The notes under the pieces: generated by a model
The model's input: only the letters and a program-made list of their open reading frames with translations
What the model was told of the DNA's origin: nothing
The model's database searches: none
Position numbers and translations under genes: made by a program
NCBI RefSeq assembly: GCF_003609995.1
Contig: NZ_AP018786.1
Span: 2,304,001-2,368,000 of the forward strand
From: Sutterella megalosphaeroides
Lineage (GTDB): Bacteria; Pseudomonadota; Gammaproteobacteria; Burkholderiales; Burkholderiaceae_F
Reading direction: 5' to 3'
Length of the DNA stretch: 64,000 bases
Shown: positions 35,375-44,543 of the stretch, piece after piece
Layout of the letters: every line of letters starts with the position of its first letter
Position numbering within the stretch: the stretch's first letter is position 1

Positions 35375-36547
35375 ATGAACCGACCTCTTTCGCTCGCGCT
35401 CGCCGCGCTTTGCGCCGCTGCCGCTTTCGGCGGCTCCCTTGCAACCGCCGCCGCGGCCGAACCGACCGCGCAGGCCACATCGACCGCTCCTGCCGCCCGC
35501 GCCAAGGCGCCCTCGGCCTCCGACTACGTCGAGCGTCCCGAGGTGCTCGCCTATCTGAAGGAAGTCTCCGACAAAAAGGGCATTCCTTTCGAATGGCTCA
35601 AAGACGAAGTGGCCGTCGCCCGCTATTCGCCGCTCACGGAAAAGTACATGACGCCGCGCCCGAACGCGAACAAGAAGACGACGCCCGATCGGAATTTCGC
35701 GCTTTATAAGCGCAACCTCATCAACGAAGAGCGCATCTCCCGCGGGGTCGACTTCATGAACCGCAACCGCGAAGTGCTCGAGCGCATCGAGAAGGAAACG
35801 GGCGTGAGCCCCTACGCGGTGACCGCGATCATCGGGATCGAATCGATTTACGGACGCAACATGGGGCGATTCCGCGTGCTTGACGCCCTCATGACGCTTT
35901 CCTTCGACTACACGCGCCGCGCGAAGTACTACCGCTCGGAACTGACGAGCTTCCTCGAATTCTGCTGGAATCAGCAGGTCTCGCCCGTCTCGGTCCAGGG
36001 GTCCTTTGCGGGTGCGGTGGGTCTCGGGCAGTTCATGCCGGCGTCGCTGAACGCCTACGGCCGCGACGGGGACGGGGACGGCCATATCGACATCGTCAAC
36101 AACGAAGCCGACGGCATCGCTTCGGTCGCAAACTTCCTCAAGATCCACGGCTGGGCCCGCGGGGAGCGGCCGCTTTATCGCGTGAGCGCCACGGAAGAAA
36201 TCTTCAAGGCGACGAAGTCGGGCGGCATCAAGCCCCACACGACCGTGGGGGCGCTTCTCAAGGCGGGCGTGAAGCCCCTCGAAGCGTGGGAATTGCGTGA
36301 AAACGAAGCGGCGCTTCTCGTCGACCTTCCCTGGATCCTCAAGGACAACACGAAGGGGGTCGACTACTACCTCGGGACGCCCTCCTTCTCCGCGATCCTC
36401 CACTACAACCGCAGCTACTTCTATGCGGCGGCCGTCTCGCAGCTTGCCGACGAAATCGAACGCCGCCGCACGGCCTCGACCCGAAGCGAAGCCGAGGCGC
36501 CCGAGCAGACCGCTGCGGTCGCGACGGAAGCAAAGAGCGCGTCCTGA
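35375..36547 (+). CDS. mltB: Lytic murein transglycosylase B-like
   Basis: Cleaves peptidoglycan between MurNAc and GlcNAc to give anhydro-muropeptides. It has 390 residues. A Sec signal peptide (ATAAAAEP) replaces the lipobox of E. coli MltB, so the protein is probably soluble periplasmic. The catalytic Glu lies in VTAIIGIESIYGRNMG; GAVGLGQFMPAS and the calcium-like DGDGDGHIDI are typical. The C-terminal ~25 residues are Glu/Ala-rich. It is followed by a strong terminator. Confidence 0.93.
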   Translation: MNRPLSLALAALCAAAAFGGSLATAAAAEPTAQATSTAPAARAKAPSASDYVERPEVLAYLKEVSDKKGIPFEWLKDEVAVARYSPLTEKYMTPRPNANKKTTPDRNFALYKRNLINEERISRGVDFMNRNREVLERIEKETGVSPYAVTAIIGIESIYGRNMGRFRVLDALMTLSFDYTRRAKYYRSELTSFLEFCWNQQVSPVSVQGSFAGAVGLGQFMPASLNAYGRDGDGDGHIDIVNNEADGIASVANFLKIHGWARGERPLYRVSATEEIFKATKSGGIKPHTTVGALLKAGVKPLEAWELRENEAALLVDLPWILKDNTKGVDYYLGTPSFSAILHYNRSYFYAAAVSQLADEIERRRTASTRSEAEAPEQTAAVATEAKSAS

Positions 36548-36567
36548 TCCGCTGCGACACCCCAAAA

Positions 36568-36587
36568 CATACGTAAATTTACGTATG
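36568..36587. repeat. Perfect 20-bp palindrome after mltB
   Basis: CATACGTAAATTTACGTATG is its own reverse complement. It lies 20 bp after the mltB stop and just before the terminator. It could be a binding site or a cruciform; no regulator is apparent. Confidence 0.6.
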
Positions 36588-36595
36588 CTCCATTG

Positions 36596-36632
36596 AAAAG
36601 GTCGGGCCCGTTCCCGACCTTTTCGCGTTTTA
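36596..36632 (+). terminator. Terminator after mltB
   Basis: AAAAGGTCGGG pairs perfectly with CCCGACCTTTT (6-nt loop), followed by a T-rich tail. Confidence 0.85.
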
Positions 36633-36642
36633 CCAAGACTTT

Positions 36643-36986
36643 TTTACGTTTTTCGTACTTTCCCTTATAGGCCTCTACCTAACTGCTTGTTAACATGAGG
36701 CCGCCTGAGAAGGAAAGGTATGAGAGACCCGGTTGGAGGAGCCTGCCGGGTCGGGATCGAAGGCCCTCTTCGACCGCCTCGTCCTCGATCTTTCGGGTCG
36801 TTTCGAGGGGCCAGGCTCTTCGGGACGGCTGACTCGGTCTTCATGACCAGCCGAGCGCCCGCGGGGCCGCGGCGAAGATCCGGTCAGCACTCAGACGATG
36901 GGAAAAACGCTCCCCTTTCACACAACCCATCGCTTGTGTCGGCCGTCGGGTGAAAGACGACGGTCACTCCCGGTGAAAATTTATCC
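36643..36986 (+). other. Long, structured-looking leader of the EamA transporter
   Basis: A possible promoter (TTTACG 36643-36648, 16-bp spacer, TTATAG 36665-36670) would make a 5' leader of about 310 nt. Local pairings include GACCCGG/CCGGGTC, CGGCTG/CAGCCG, ACACAA/TTGTGT and CCGTCG/CGACGG just before the ATG. I could not match it to TPP, FMN, cobalamin, glycine, SAM, guanidine or ZTP riboswitch cores by eye. A 77-codon frame (36720-36953) with AAGGAAAGGT upstream lies inside but looks unlike a real protein. Confidence 0.4.
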
Positions 36987-38018
36987 ATGCTGACGGGTGT
37001 TCTTCTCGGCGTTGCGGCCGGAGCGCTCTGGGGCCTCATCTACATCGCGCCCCTCCTCGTTCCGGACTACAACCCCGTGCTTGTCGCTCTCGGGCGCTTC
37101 ATCGCGTTCGGGATCGTTTCTCTTCCCTGCCTTTGGTTCCTTCGCAAAGACATCGCGCGATTCAGTCGTGCCGACGTCTTCGAAGCGTTCCGACTTCCCT
37201 TTTTCGGGAACGTCATTTTCTATTCGCTCCTCACCATTTGCATTCGCCTTGCGGGCGCACCGCTTGCGGGCATGTTCATGGCCGTGATTCCCGTGCTCGT
37301 GGCGATCGTCTCGAACGTTCGCTATGCCAAAGAAGGTCACGGCATCGCCTGGAGCCGGATTCTGCCGCCGCTGGCCGTCATCTTCGCGGGCCTCGTGATC
37401 GCGAACTGGTCCGAATTCGAACTCATCAAGGGGGCGTCCGCCGCAGGGGGCGAAAACTTCTGGATCGGCGTGGGCTTCGGCTTGGCTGCGGTTTTTGCCT
37501 GGACGTGGTTCTCGATCTACAACGGCGAATGGCTTCTCAACCATCCCGAGCACAGCCCGAGCGCCTGGACGGCTTTGCAGGGCGTCACGGTTCTCCCCGT
37601 CGTTCTCGTTGCGTTTGCGGTCCTTGCCTGGCCCTTCGGCTTCATGGATACGACCGTTTCCTTCATGGGGCCCGAACCCGTCACGTTCCTTCTCGTTGCG
37701 CTCATGGTGGGCTTTCTCTGCTCGTGGGTGGCGATGCTCGCCTGGAACAAGATGAGCCAGTTGTTGCCGTCGGCCCTCGGCGGTCAGCTGATCGTCTTCG
37801 AATCGGTCTTCGCCGTCATCTACGCGCTCATTTACCGCGGCGAACCGCCCACGGTTTCCATGGTGCTCGGGTTCCTCATCCTCATGGCGGGCGTACTCGG
37901 GTCGCTGCACGTCTTCCGTCAGCCGCTTGACGAAAAGCCCGTTTCGGACAAAAAGCGCCTCGAAGCGCGTTACGCGAAGCCGCGCCGCGCCGATGCGCCC
38001 GCGTGCGGCGGGTCGTAA
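36987..38018 (+). CDS. EamA-family (DMT) transporter
   Basis: 343 residues with ten hydrophobic segments in two EamA halves, ending in a basic tail. The start GVLLGVAAGALWGLIYIAPLL is typical of the drug/metabolite superfamily (exporters of amino acids, nucleotides or drugs). Substrate cannot be told. ATG 36987 has no strong ribosome site. A ~310-nt leader suggests RNA-level control. A bidirectional terminator follows. Confidence 0.88.
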   Translation: MLTGVLLGVAAGALWGLIYIAPLLVPDYNPVLVALGRFIAFGIVSLPCLWFLRKDIARFSRADVFEAFRLPFFGNVIFYSLLTICIRLAGAPLAGMFMAVIPVLVAIVSNVRYAKEGHGIAWSRILPPLAVIFAGLVIANWSEFELIKGASAAGGENFWIGVGFGLAAVFAWTWFSIYNGEWLLNHPEHSPSAWTALQGVTVLPVVLVAFAVLAWPFGFMDTTVSFMGPEPVTFLLVALMVGFLCSWVAMLAWNKMSQLLPSALGGQLIVFESVFAVIYALIYRGEPPTVSMVLGFLILMAGVLGSLHVFRQPLDEKPVSDKKRLEARYAKPRRADAPACGGS

Positions 38019-38050
38019 GCGGGTCGTAAGCGAGTCCCCGCTCATTGAAA

Positions 38051-38088
38051 AACCGCCTTTTCCCGTCGGGAAAGGGCGGTTTTCTTTT
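38051..38088. terminator. Bidirectional terminator, EamA gene / FAH-family gene
   Basis: AACCGCCTTTTCCC pairs with GGGAAAGGGCGGTT (3-nt loop, one G-U), with A and T tracts on both sides. Confidence 0.85.
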
Positions 38089-38107
38089 GCGGTTTTTCGG
38101 CGCTCCG

Positions 38108-38806
38108 TCAGGCCTTCTTCGGGTCGACCAACTCGACCTTGATCTGACCCACGCCGTTCACGCCGCCCTCAAGACGGTCGCCCGCACGGCAGGGGCCGTT
38201 CCCCGCGGGCGTACCCGTGAAGACGATGTCGCCCGGAGCGAGCGTCCAGGTCTTCGAAATTTCGGCGATCACCTCGAAGGGCGAGCGCAGCATCTGATCG
38301 GTACGACCCGACTGACGCTTCTGGTTGTTCACGTAGAGCCAGATGTCGGCGGGGGCGGGCAAGGGCGTACGGTGCTTCGGGCGCACGTGCGAAACGGGGG
38401 CCGACCCTTCGAACACCTTCGCGGCCTCCCAGGGGCCGTTCGGAACTTTCTTCTCGGGGCGCGTGAAATCGATCCCGACGCACCAGCCCCAGACCGCCTC
38501 TTCGGCCTCTTCGGGCGTGAGGTTGCGGCCGCCCTTCGAGAGGCAGGCCACGAGCTCGATTTCGTGCACGATCGATTCGGACCCTTCGGGCATCGGCACC
38601 GTGAGGACCGCCCCGTCTTCGACCGGCGTCACGCCGTCGGCGGGCTTCATGAAAACGAGCGCCTCCTCGAGCGTTTCGGGCTTCGGCGTTCCGGGGGCGG
38701 CGTAGTTTTTGGCGATGCCGTAAACGCGACGAACGGGGAAATATTCATAACGCTCGTCCTGAACCGGAATCACGGCCTGGGCGGGCGGAGCGAAGAGAAA
38801 AGGCAT
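38108..38806 (-). CDS. Fumarylacetoacetate hydrolase-family protein
   Basis: 232 residues. YGIAKNYA near the N-terminus, the metal-binding glutamates in VHEIELV, and FTGTPAGNGPC are typical of YcgM-like FAH proteins, which act on acylpyruvates, oxaloacetate or related 2-oxo acids. ATG 38806 is preferred because GAAGGA lies six bases upstream; another ATG 11 codons earlier is possible. It is a single gene, convergent with the EamA transporter. Confidence 0.9.
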   Translation of the reverse strand: MPFLFAPPAQAVIPVQDERYEYFPVRRVYGIAKNYAAPGTPKPETLEEALVFMKPADGVTPVEDGAVLTVPMPEGSESIVHEIELVACLSKGGRNLTPEEAEEAVWGWCVGIDFTRPEKKVPNGPWEAAKVFEGSAPVSHVRPKHRTPLPAPADIWLYVNNQKRQSGRTDQMLRSPFEVIAEISKTWTLAPGDIVFTGTPAGNGPCRAGDRLEGGVNGVGQIKVELVDPKKA

Positions 38807-39004
38807 GTCGAATCCTTCGGGTTTGCGATATGCCGACATTTTAGGTGAGTTCCGAAGCGCCGCCGACCGTTTTCCCTTTGCCGTCTTTGCCGCTACAATG
38901 CCTCAACGCCGAGCCGTACGCCTCGTGCCCGAGAGGCCGTCGACCCGAAGTCTTCTTGTTCCGGCTGCGCGACCCCGTGGGGCCCGCACCACACCAGGAT
39001 ACCC

Positions 39005-39862
39005 ATGACACAGAATTCCGCGAACAACGTTCCGCACCGCAAGAGCCTTGCCGAAATCAGTCACAGCCGCATCGAGGCCGTGAAGTCGAAGGGCATCTAC
39101 GTGCTGCCGAACGCCTTTACCGCGGCGGCGCTCTTTGCCGCCTTCTACGGCATCATCCAGGCGATGAACGGCAACTTTTCGGCGGCCGCCATTGCCGTCT
39201 TTTTCTCCATGCTCTTTGACGGCATGGACGGGCGCGTCGCGCGTCTCACGCACACGCAGTCCGAGTTCGGCGTTCAGATGGACAGTCTCGCCGACGCGGT
39301 GAGTTTCGGGGTGGCCCCCGCGCTCATCGTCTACGAACACTCGCTCCTGCAGCTCGGCAAGCTCGGCTGGGCGTGCGCGTTCATCTACGCCCTGTGCGCC
39401 ATCCTGCGACTCGCGCGCTTCAACTGCAACGTCGGGGTCGTGAGCAAGAACTACTTCCAGGGGCTCCCGTCGCCGGCGGCTGCGGCCCTCGTCTGCGGCT
39501 TCGTGTGGCTTGCGGTTGAAAACAAGCTCCCCGACTGGCTCGTTGCCTACCAGAGCGAAATCGCCTTCGTCGTAACGCTCTACGCGGGCCTCACGATGGT
39601 CTGCAACGCGCCCTTCTTCTCGGGGAAGAGCTACGCCGTCGTGAAGACGATCCCCTTCTGGTTCATCGTCGTTTTCGCGCTCGCCTTCATCGTGATTTCG
39701 AGCAACCCCTCGCTCTCGATCTTCGTGCTCTTTTGCTGCTACGCCCTTTCGGGCTTCGTGCACGTCTTCTGGTGCTGGTGGAAGGGCCGTCCCAATCCGA
39801 TCGAAGCCGACCTGATGGCGCAACAGCAGGCACTTGAGGAAGAGGAACGGGCCGAAGCCTAA
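39005..39862 (+). CDS. pssA: CDP-diacylglycerol-serine O-phosphatidyltransferase
   Basis: Makes phosphatidylserine. 285 residues with multiple membrane helices. The CDP-alcohol phosphotransferase signature is complete: DG-RV-AR, G eight residues on, then D and D (DGRVARL ... GVQMDSLAD). This is the membrane-type PssA, not the E. coli type. It is close to psd on the opposite strand, so both steps of phosphatidylethanolamine synthesis are encoded here. A TACAAT lies about 110 bp upstream. Confidence 0.96.
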   Translation: MTQNSANNVPHRKSLAEISHSRIEAVKSKGIYVLPNAFTAAALFAAFYGIIQAMNGNFSAAAIAVFFSMLFDGMDGRVARLTHTQSEFGVQMDSLADAVSFGVAPALIVYEHSLLQLGKLGWACAFIYALCAILRLARFNCNVGVVSKNYFQGLPSPAAAALVCGFVWLAVENKLPDWLVAYQSEIAFVVTLYAGLTMVCNAPFFSGKSYAVVKTIPFWFIVVFALAFIVISSNPSLSIFVLFCCYALSGFVHVFWCWWKGRPNPIEADLMAQQQALEEEERAEA

Positions 39863-39897
39863 GCGACGCCCGACGAATCGGATCGGACCGATCCCAA

Positions 39898-39936
39898 AAG
39901 CGAGGGGCGACGACTGTCGCGCCTCGCTTTTTTTCG
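39898..39936 (+). terminator. Terminator after pssA
   Basis: AAGCGAGGGGCGAC pairs with GTCGCGCCTCGCTT (one mismatch), followed by a T-run. The 39940-40250 stretch has no supported gene, only short ACGAATCGG repeats near 40190. Confidence 0.8.
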
Positions 39937-40254
39937 TGCCGCCGCGCGAGCCCCGTCGGGGATTGAGCCAAGGAAAAGGCGGTCGCACGGGATCGAGGCC
40001 CGAAAGCGTCCGAGGTCGACGAACGCAACGACGGACGGAACGGTCGACGTCGGCAAGCGGCGAGCGAAGAACGTACGAGTCCGGCCCGATCGGGGTCGGA
40101 TCGTGTCGGAAGGGCGCTCCGGCGCGCGGCGGGCTTTCGGGAAGAAGGTCGGGGAGCTGGCGGAAGAACCGTTCGCGGCCCGGACGAATCGGACGAATCG
40201 GACGGACCGGGCGAACCGCGCGCTCGAAGGGTGCAGCCGACGAAAGCGAGCGAC

Positions 40255-40300
40255 AAACAAAAAGAGCGCCCCGTCGGGCATCGGCCCGTGGGACGCTCTT
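40255..40300 (-). terminator. Terminator after psd
   Basis: AAGAGCG...GGGC pairs with GCCC...CGCTCTT, and the minus strand continues into TTTTTGTTTGTC. It is 37 bp or more after the psd stop. Confidence 0.7.
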
Positions 40301-40336
40301 CTTTTATCGAACGGAAAGTTCGGGGTGCGTCAGGCG

Positions 40337-40984
40337 TTAGAGACGCGCGATGGTCGACATCACACCCGTCACCTTTTCGCCGATCGTCACCTTGATTTCG
40401 GCGTCAAGCGGCAGGTACACGTCGACGCGCGAACCGAAGCGAATGAAGCCGTAACGCTCGCCGCGGGCGAGCGTGCGGCCGACGGTCGCGTGGCAGATGA
40501 TGCGGCGCGCAACGAGGCCCGCGACCTGAACGAACGTGACGCGGCGGCCGTCTTCCATGCGCACCGTCACGGCGTTGCGCTCGTTGTCGGTCGAAGCCTT
40601 GTCAAGATCGGCGTTGAGGAAGAGCCCGGGCGTGTATTGAATCGCTTCGATCGTCCCCGCGACGGGCGCCTTCTGGCTGTGGACGTTGAAGACATTCATG
40701 AAGATCGAAATCATCTGCGCTTCTTCGCCCGTCATCGGGTCGACGGCGCGCTGCACCTTGCAGACCCGACCGTCGACGGGGCTCACCACCGCACGGGGAT
40801 CTTCGGGGAGTTCGCGGGCCGGATCGCGGAAGAACTGCGTCGAGAAGACGAGCAGGATGAAGGCGATCGTGGCGAGGAAGTCCCAGTCGAGGAACCAAAA
40901 GACGAGCGTCGCGGCGAGCAGGCCGCCGAGAATGGGCCAACCTTCGCGGGCGAGGAAGGGATGCGGGTAAATGCGGGAATTCAA
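40337..40984 (-). CDS. psd: Phosphatidylserine decarboxylase (short form)
   Basis: Decarboxylates phosphatidylserine to phosphatidylethanolamine. 215 residues, the short PSD type. Two N-terminal membrane helices, VSPVDGRV with the catalytic Asp, [11 protein letters not shown], and the self-cleavage Gly-Ser in [11 protein letters not shown]. That Ser becomes the pyruvoyl group. The start appears to be TTG at 40984 (AGGA seven bases upstream); the open frame further upstream is not conserved. Confidence 0.95.
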   Translation of the reverse strand: MNSRIYPHPFLAREGWPILGGLLAATLVFWFLDWDFLATIAFILLVFSTQFFRDPARELPEDPRAVVSPVDGRVCKVQRAVDPMTGEEAQMISIFMNVFNVHSQKAPVAGTIEAIQYTPGLFLNADLDKASTDNERNAVTVRMEDGRRVTFVQVAGLVARRIICHATVGRTLARGERYGFIRFGSRVDVYLPLDAEIKVTIGEKVTGVMSTIARL

Positions 40985-41159
40985 GGCTGTATCCTCGTAG
41001 GTCTTCGGAGCTCGAAAAAAAAGCACGGTACCGTGCCGGCGGCTCCATTTTAAACGGACGGGAATGCGGGCGCGACGACGCCGGGTATCGAAGCCCCCGG
41101 TCTTACGGAGGCGCCCTCGGCGCGGCCGCCCGAAGCGGGAAAAAGGCCCGTAAGTGTAA

Positions 41160-41193
41160 CGAAAAGCGGCCGGGCTTTTCAAGCTCGGCCGCT
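41160..41193 (-). terminator. Terminator after the AIM24-type gene
   Basis: AGCGGCCG pairs with CGGCCGCT, with TTTTCGTT following on the minus strand. Confidence 0.7.
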
Positions 41194-41218
41194 CTCACTG
41201 CGGGGACTCCGCGAGGCG

Positions 41219-41941
41219 TCAGGCTTCGTCGTTTTTCGCCGCCTTTTCGGTCGGACGATTCGAGAACACCCAATCGAGGAACCCGCCCTTGTTGCGCGAG
41301 CAAACAAGAACGCGACCGCTCCCCTTGAATTTGATCAGAATCCCTTCGCCCGTCGTTTGCGAGTTGACGAGCTTGCCGAGAAGGCCCGAGCGCGAGGTGT
41401 TGATCGTAAGTTCGTCTTCAAGGGACGCATCCCACGCGACCACGTGCCCGTTGTCGACCGTCATGGGGCGGTCGGGGCGCACTTCGATTTCGCGGATCGA
41501 CCCGAAGCCCGAGAGCGCGATCCGGCCCGAGCCTTCCGTTTCCATGACGAAAAAGCCCCCGTTGTCGCCGAAAAGCGCGCGGCCGACGCTTTGCATCCGG
41601 GTCGTGAGTTCGACGCCTTCGGTCGACGCGAGGAACGCACCGTCCGAGAGTCGGTACTGTCGCTCGCCCACGTCGAGGATGCGGATGTCGCCGGGAAGGT
41701 TCGGCGCGAGCAACACTTCGCCCGGACCCTCTTCGGCCTCGATGCGCTGTTGAAAGAACGTTTCGTCGTTCATGAGTTTGCGCGCGATCGACTTCATGAA
41801 GCCGCCCTTCGGGCGGCCCTTGAGCGACAACGCGCGGTCCATCGCGACCATCGCGTTCGATTCGGCGAGCACGACGTCGCCTTTGTCGAGCGTCACGCGC
41901 AAAATGGGATCGATCGATCCGTCGGTTTCAAAGCGCACCAT
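41219..41941 (-). CDS. AIM24/TIGR00266-family protein, function unknown
   Basis: 240 residues, beta-rich with repeated Gly-rich strands. Features such as LDKGDVVLAESNAMVAMD, GGFMKSIARKLMNDETFF and FVMETEGSGRIALSGFG mark the TIGR00266 group. Members form a trimeric beta-prism fold; no biochemical role is agreed. ATG 41941 has GAGGAG upstream. It lies 39 bp after the SIMPL-domain gene on the same strand, so the two may be co-transcribed. Confidence 0.85.
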   Translation of the reverse strand: MVRFETDGSIDPILRVTLDKGDVVLAESNAMVAMDRALSLKGRPKGGFMKSIARKLMNDETFFQQRIEAEEGPGEVLLAPNLPGDIRILDVGERQYRLSDGAFLASTEGVELTTRMQSVGRALFGDNGGFFVMETEGSGRIALSGFGSIREIEVRPDRPMTVDNGHVVAWDASLEDELTINTSRSGLLGKLVNSQTTGEGILIKFKGSGRVLVCSRNKGGFLDWVFSNRPTEKAAKNDEA

Positions 41942-41980
41942 GGAAAACTCCTCGTTCGGGAAACTGACTTGAAAACCGCC

Positions 41981-42742
41981 TCAATTCGGGCGGATGCGCA
42001 CCTGCATCGTCACGCGAAGCGTCACGTCGCTCGTCCCGGCGGAAACGGCGGGAGCGGGAGCGGCCGACTTCAGAGCGACGTCGTTTGCGGCGCGCGCCGC
42101 CGCATAGTAGCGCACCGACGGGGCGTTGCCCGAGCCCACCGTAAGCTGCTCGACCGCCACGTTCTCTTCGCCGAGGCCGAGCGCCTTCGCGGCGATGACG
42201 GCGCGCGACGAAGCGTCCGCGATCGCTTCGGCGAGAAGCTCGTCGTTCGTGCGGCGCTGCACGTCTTTGCTCACGCCGAAGGCAATGCCGTCGTAGCCCA
42301 TGGTCTTCCCGGCCGCTTCGAGGATCTTCGAGACTTCGGTCACGTCCTTCACTTTGACGCGAATCGTCTGTCGGGCGCCCCAGGCGCCGATCGTCGGGGT
42401 TTCCCCCTCTTTGGCGCGGGTATAGACGGGCCAGGTTGAAAAGTCGTTCGTTTCGGCGACCGCCTTCGGACCGAACGCCTTCAGGGCGTCGAGCACGGCG
42501 TTCGCGGCGGCGACCACTTCGTTCGTCGCCGTACCGACGTCGTTTTTCACGCGCTCGACCGAGAAGGTGAGCGTCGCTTCGTCGTTGACGAGCGTGCGGC
42601 TCGCTTCGCCCTGAAGCGAAAAGAGGGCGCCCGCCTGGGCCACCTGCGGCGCGGCGATCGCGCCGCTCGAAAGCGTGCCGAGTGCGAGAGCACTCGCGGC
42701 CGCAACGGCCGCCATCGAAGCGCGCAGGTTCGTGTTCGTCAT
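41981..42742 (-). CDS. SIMPL-domain (DUF541) secreted protein
   Basis: 253 residues. A cleavable signal peptide (ALALGTLSSGAIAAPQ) is followed by the SIMPL/DUF541 fold: FSLQGEASRTLVNDEATLTFSVE, WGARQTIRVKVKD split by natural breaks, and the C-terminal RVTMQVRIR strand. Related proteins (E. coli YggE, Brucella BP26) are periplasmic and linked to oxidative stress; mechanism is unknown. ATG 42742 has a perfect AGGAGG site. It is divergent from the NSS array. Confidence 0.88.
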   Translation of the reverse strand: MTNTNLRASMAAVAAASALALGTLSSGAIAAPQVAQAGALFSLQGEASRTLVNDEATLTFSVERVKNDVGTATNEVVAAANAVLDALKAFGPKAVAETNDFSTWPVYTRAKEGETPTIGAWGARQTIRVKVKDVTEVSKILEAAGKTMGYDGIAFGVSKDVQRRTNDELLAEAIADASSRAVIAAKALGLGEENVAVEQLTVGSGNAPSVRYYAAARAANDVALKSAAPAPAVSAGTSDVTLRVTMQVRIRPN

Positions 42743-43067
42743 GGTTCCTCCTTTTTTCAATGTGTTCGCAAGAACTTTCGGGAAAGGGCGCCGCGCGCCC
42801 TTCTCGTCGTCCTTATTAGATCAAGTTTTCACAACAAATTCCCTTCGGGTTTGTTTCAGCCCGCGAGACTTGCACGGGGAAATGCAACGAAACGTTCGAT
42901 CCGAAACACCCCTCGAAGAGGTCCCCGATCGAAAACGAGAGGCCCGAGAAGCGCTTTTTGCGCGACTTCGACCGAAAATCCGTCGGGAAAACGGTTTCGG
43001 ACGGTTACAATCGGTAGTTTGGAGCTTTTCTTTCCGCATCCGAATCGAAACCGTCAACACCGCACGT

Positions 43068-44402
43068 ATGTCCAACAACACGCAATGGGGCTCGCGCCTC
43101 GGATTCATTCTCGCGAGCGCGGGCTCGGCCATCGGGCTCGGCGCCATCTGGAAATTCCCCTTCTGGGCGGGAGCTAACGGCGGCGGCGCATTCATCATTC
43201 CCTACGTTCTCTTCACCTTCACGATCGGCGTTGCGCTCGCCGCGGCCGAAATCGCAATCGGCCGGCACGGGCGCGGCTCGGTGGTCTCCGCCCTCCGAAA
43301 GACGGGCGGGAAGTCCTTTGCGGTGTTGGGGGGCTTTTCGGTTCTGACCGCCTACGTCATTCTTTCCTACTACTCGGTCGTGGGCGGCTGGTGCTTTGCG
43401 TACCTCGTCGAGTCGGTGACGGGCTCGATCGCCCTCTCGGACGCGAACGACCTCAAGGAGCACTTCGGCACGCTCGTCACGGACGGCGCGAGCAACGTCG
43501 GCTGGCACCTCGCGTTTTTGTCGCTCACGTGCGCGACGGTGGTCTTCGGGATTCAGCGCGGGATCGAACGCGTCTCCAAATTCCTGATGCCGACCCTTTT
43601 CGTACTCATGCTCGCGATCATCGCGCGCTGCCTGATGCTCCCCGGTGCCTCGGCCGGCATCGCGTACCTCTTCGACTTCAGTTGGGAGGACGTGACGAGC
43701 ACGGCCGTTTTGAACGCGATGGGCTTTACCTTCTTCTCGCTGTCGCTCGGTGCGGGGATTCTCGTTACCTACGGCTCCTACCTCTCGAAGGAGACCTGCA
43801 TCCCGAACGCCTCCCTCTGGGTGGCGGTTCTCGCCGTGCAGGCGTCGCTCCTCGCGGGCCTCATGATCATGCCCGCCGTCTTTGCGTTCGGGCTCGAACC
43901 CGATGCGGGCCCGGGGCTTGTTTTCATCACGGTGCCTCTCATCTTCTCGCACCTTCCCGCGGGGGACCTCTTTGCGCTTCTCTTTTACGTGTGCCTTCTC
44001 GTTGCGGCGCTCACCTCGTCCGTGTCGCTTCTTGAGGTGGTCGTTGCGTTTTTGCAGAACGAGTGGCACCTCACCCGCGCGATCTCGGTCGTGCTGTGCT
44101 GGGTGACGCTTTTCGTCCTCGGCGCCTTTTCGGCGCTTTCCTTCGGCGTGTGGTCGAACCTTCAGTTTTTCGGCCGGACGATTTTCGACCTGCTCGACTT
44201 CGTGTGCACGAACGTGCTCATGCCCGTTGGGGGCTTGACGATCGCGGTGCTCGCGGGCTGGAAAGCGTGGCCCGCGGTGCGCGACGAACTCACCTCGGCG
44301 CACTCTTACGGACCCGCAACCCTCAAATTTCTGCGCGCTTCGATCGCGGTACTTGCGCCAATTCTCGTACTCGTTGCGATCTATCAGGGACTTTTCTCGT
44401 AA
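43068..44402 (+). CDS. Sodium-dependent NSS (SNF/SLC6) transporter 1
   Basis: 444 residues with about eleven membrane segments of the LeuT fold. Helix 1 reads SAIGLGAIWKFPFWAGANGG. It imports an amino acid or related solute with sodium. Where LeuT has Asn27, a sodium-1 ligand, this protein has Ala. It is the most divergent of four adjacent paralogues (GGGAFIIPY instead of GGSVFLLPY). No ribosome site is visible before ATG 43068; a TACAAT lies 60 bp upstream. Confidence 0.93.
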   Translation: MSNNTQWGSRLGFILASAGSAIGLGAIWKFPFWAGANGGGAFIIPYVLFTFTIGVALAAAEIAIGRHGRGSVVSALRKTGGKSFAVLGGFSVLTAYVILSYYSVVGGWCFAYLVESVTGSIALSDANDLKEHFGTLVTDGASNVGWHLAFLSLTCATVVFGIQRGIERVSKFLMPTLFVLMLAIIARCLMLPGASAGIAYLFDFSWEDVTSTAVLNAMGFTFFSLSLGAGILVTYGSYLSKETCIPNASLWVAVLAVQASLLAGLMIMPAVFAFGLEPDAGPGLVFITVPLIFSHLPAGDLFALLFYVCLLVAALTSSVSLLEVVVAFLQNEWHLTRAISVVLCWVTLFVLGAFSALSFGVWSNLQFFGRTIFDLLDFVCTNVLMPVGGLTIAVLAGWKAWPAVRDELTSAHSYGPATLKFLRASIAVLAPILVLVAIYQGLFS

Positions 44403-44543
44403 ACATCGATCGCTCGAGTACTTATACCGTGCGTTTTCGCCCATTTCGCGCGCTCCGCCCCCTACAATGGCTCGAAGGTCGGCCGAAAGAGGCCGCCTTC
44501 GGACCTCTTTTCTTTTTTCAACCCCTCAGTCGAAATCCACACC

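Noticed and set aside
36720-36953. 77-codon ORF with an SD-like sequence before the EamA gene
   Set aside because: Pro/Arg/Gly/Ser-rich without domain or codon bias; better seen as part of a structured leader. Could be revived by ribosome profiling.
36643-36986. Known riboswitch, RNase P RNA, tmRNA, 6S or SRP RNA
   Set aside because: The core sequences of these RNAs (for example GAGGAAAGTCC of RNase P, CTGAGA of TPP, CCGGCGGT of FMN) are not present.
39940-40250. Gene in the GC-rich stretch between pssA and psd
   Set aside because: Overlapping frames are Arg/Ser-rich in every phase, cross both terminators and have no homology; only short ACGAATCGG repeats are seen.
42675-43067. Longer N-terminus of NSS-1 from the upstream open frame
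   Set aside because: The extension overlaps the divergent SIMPL-gene promoter region and is Arg-rich; LeuT-type proteins start shortly before helix 1.
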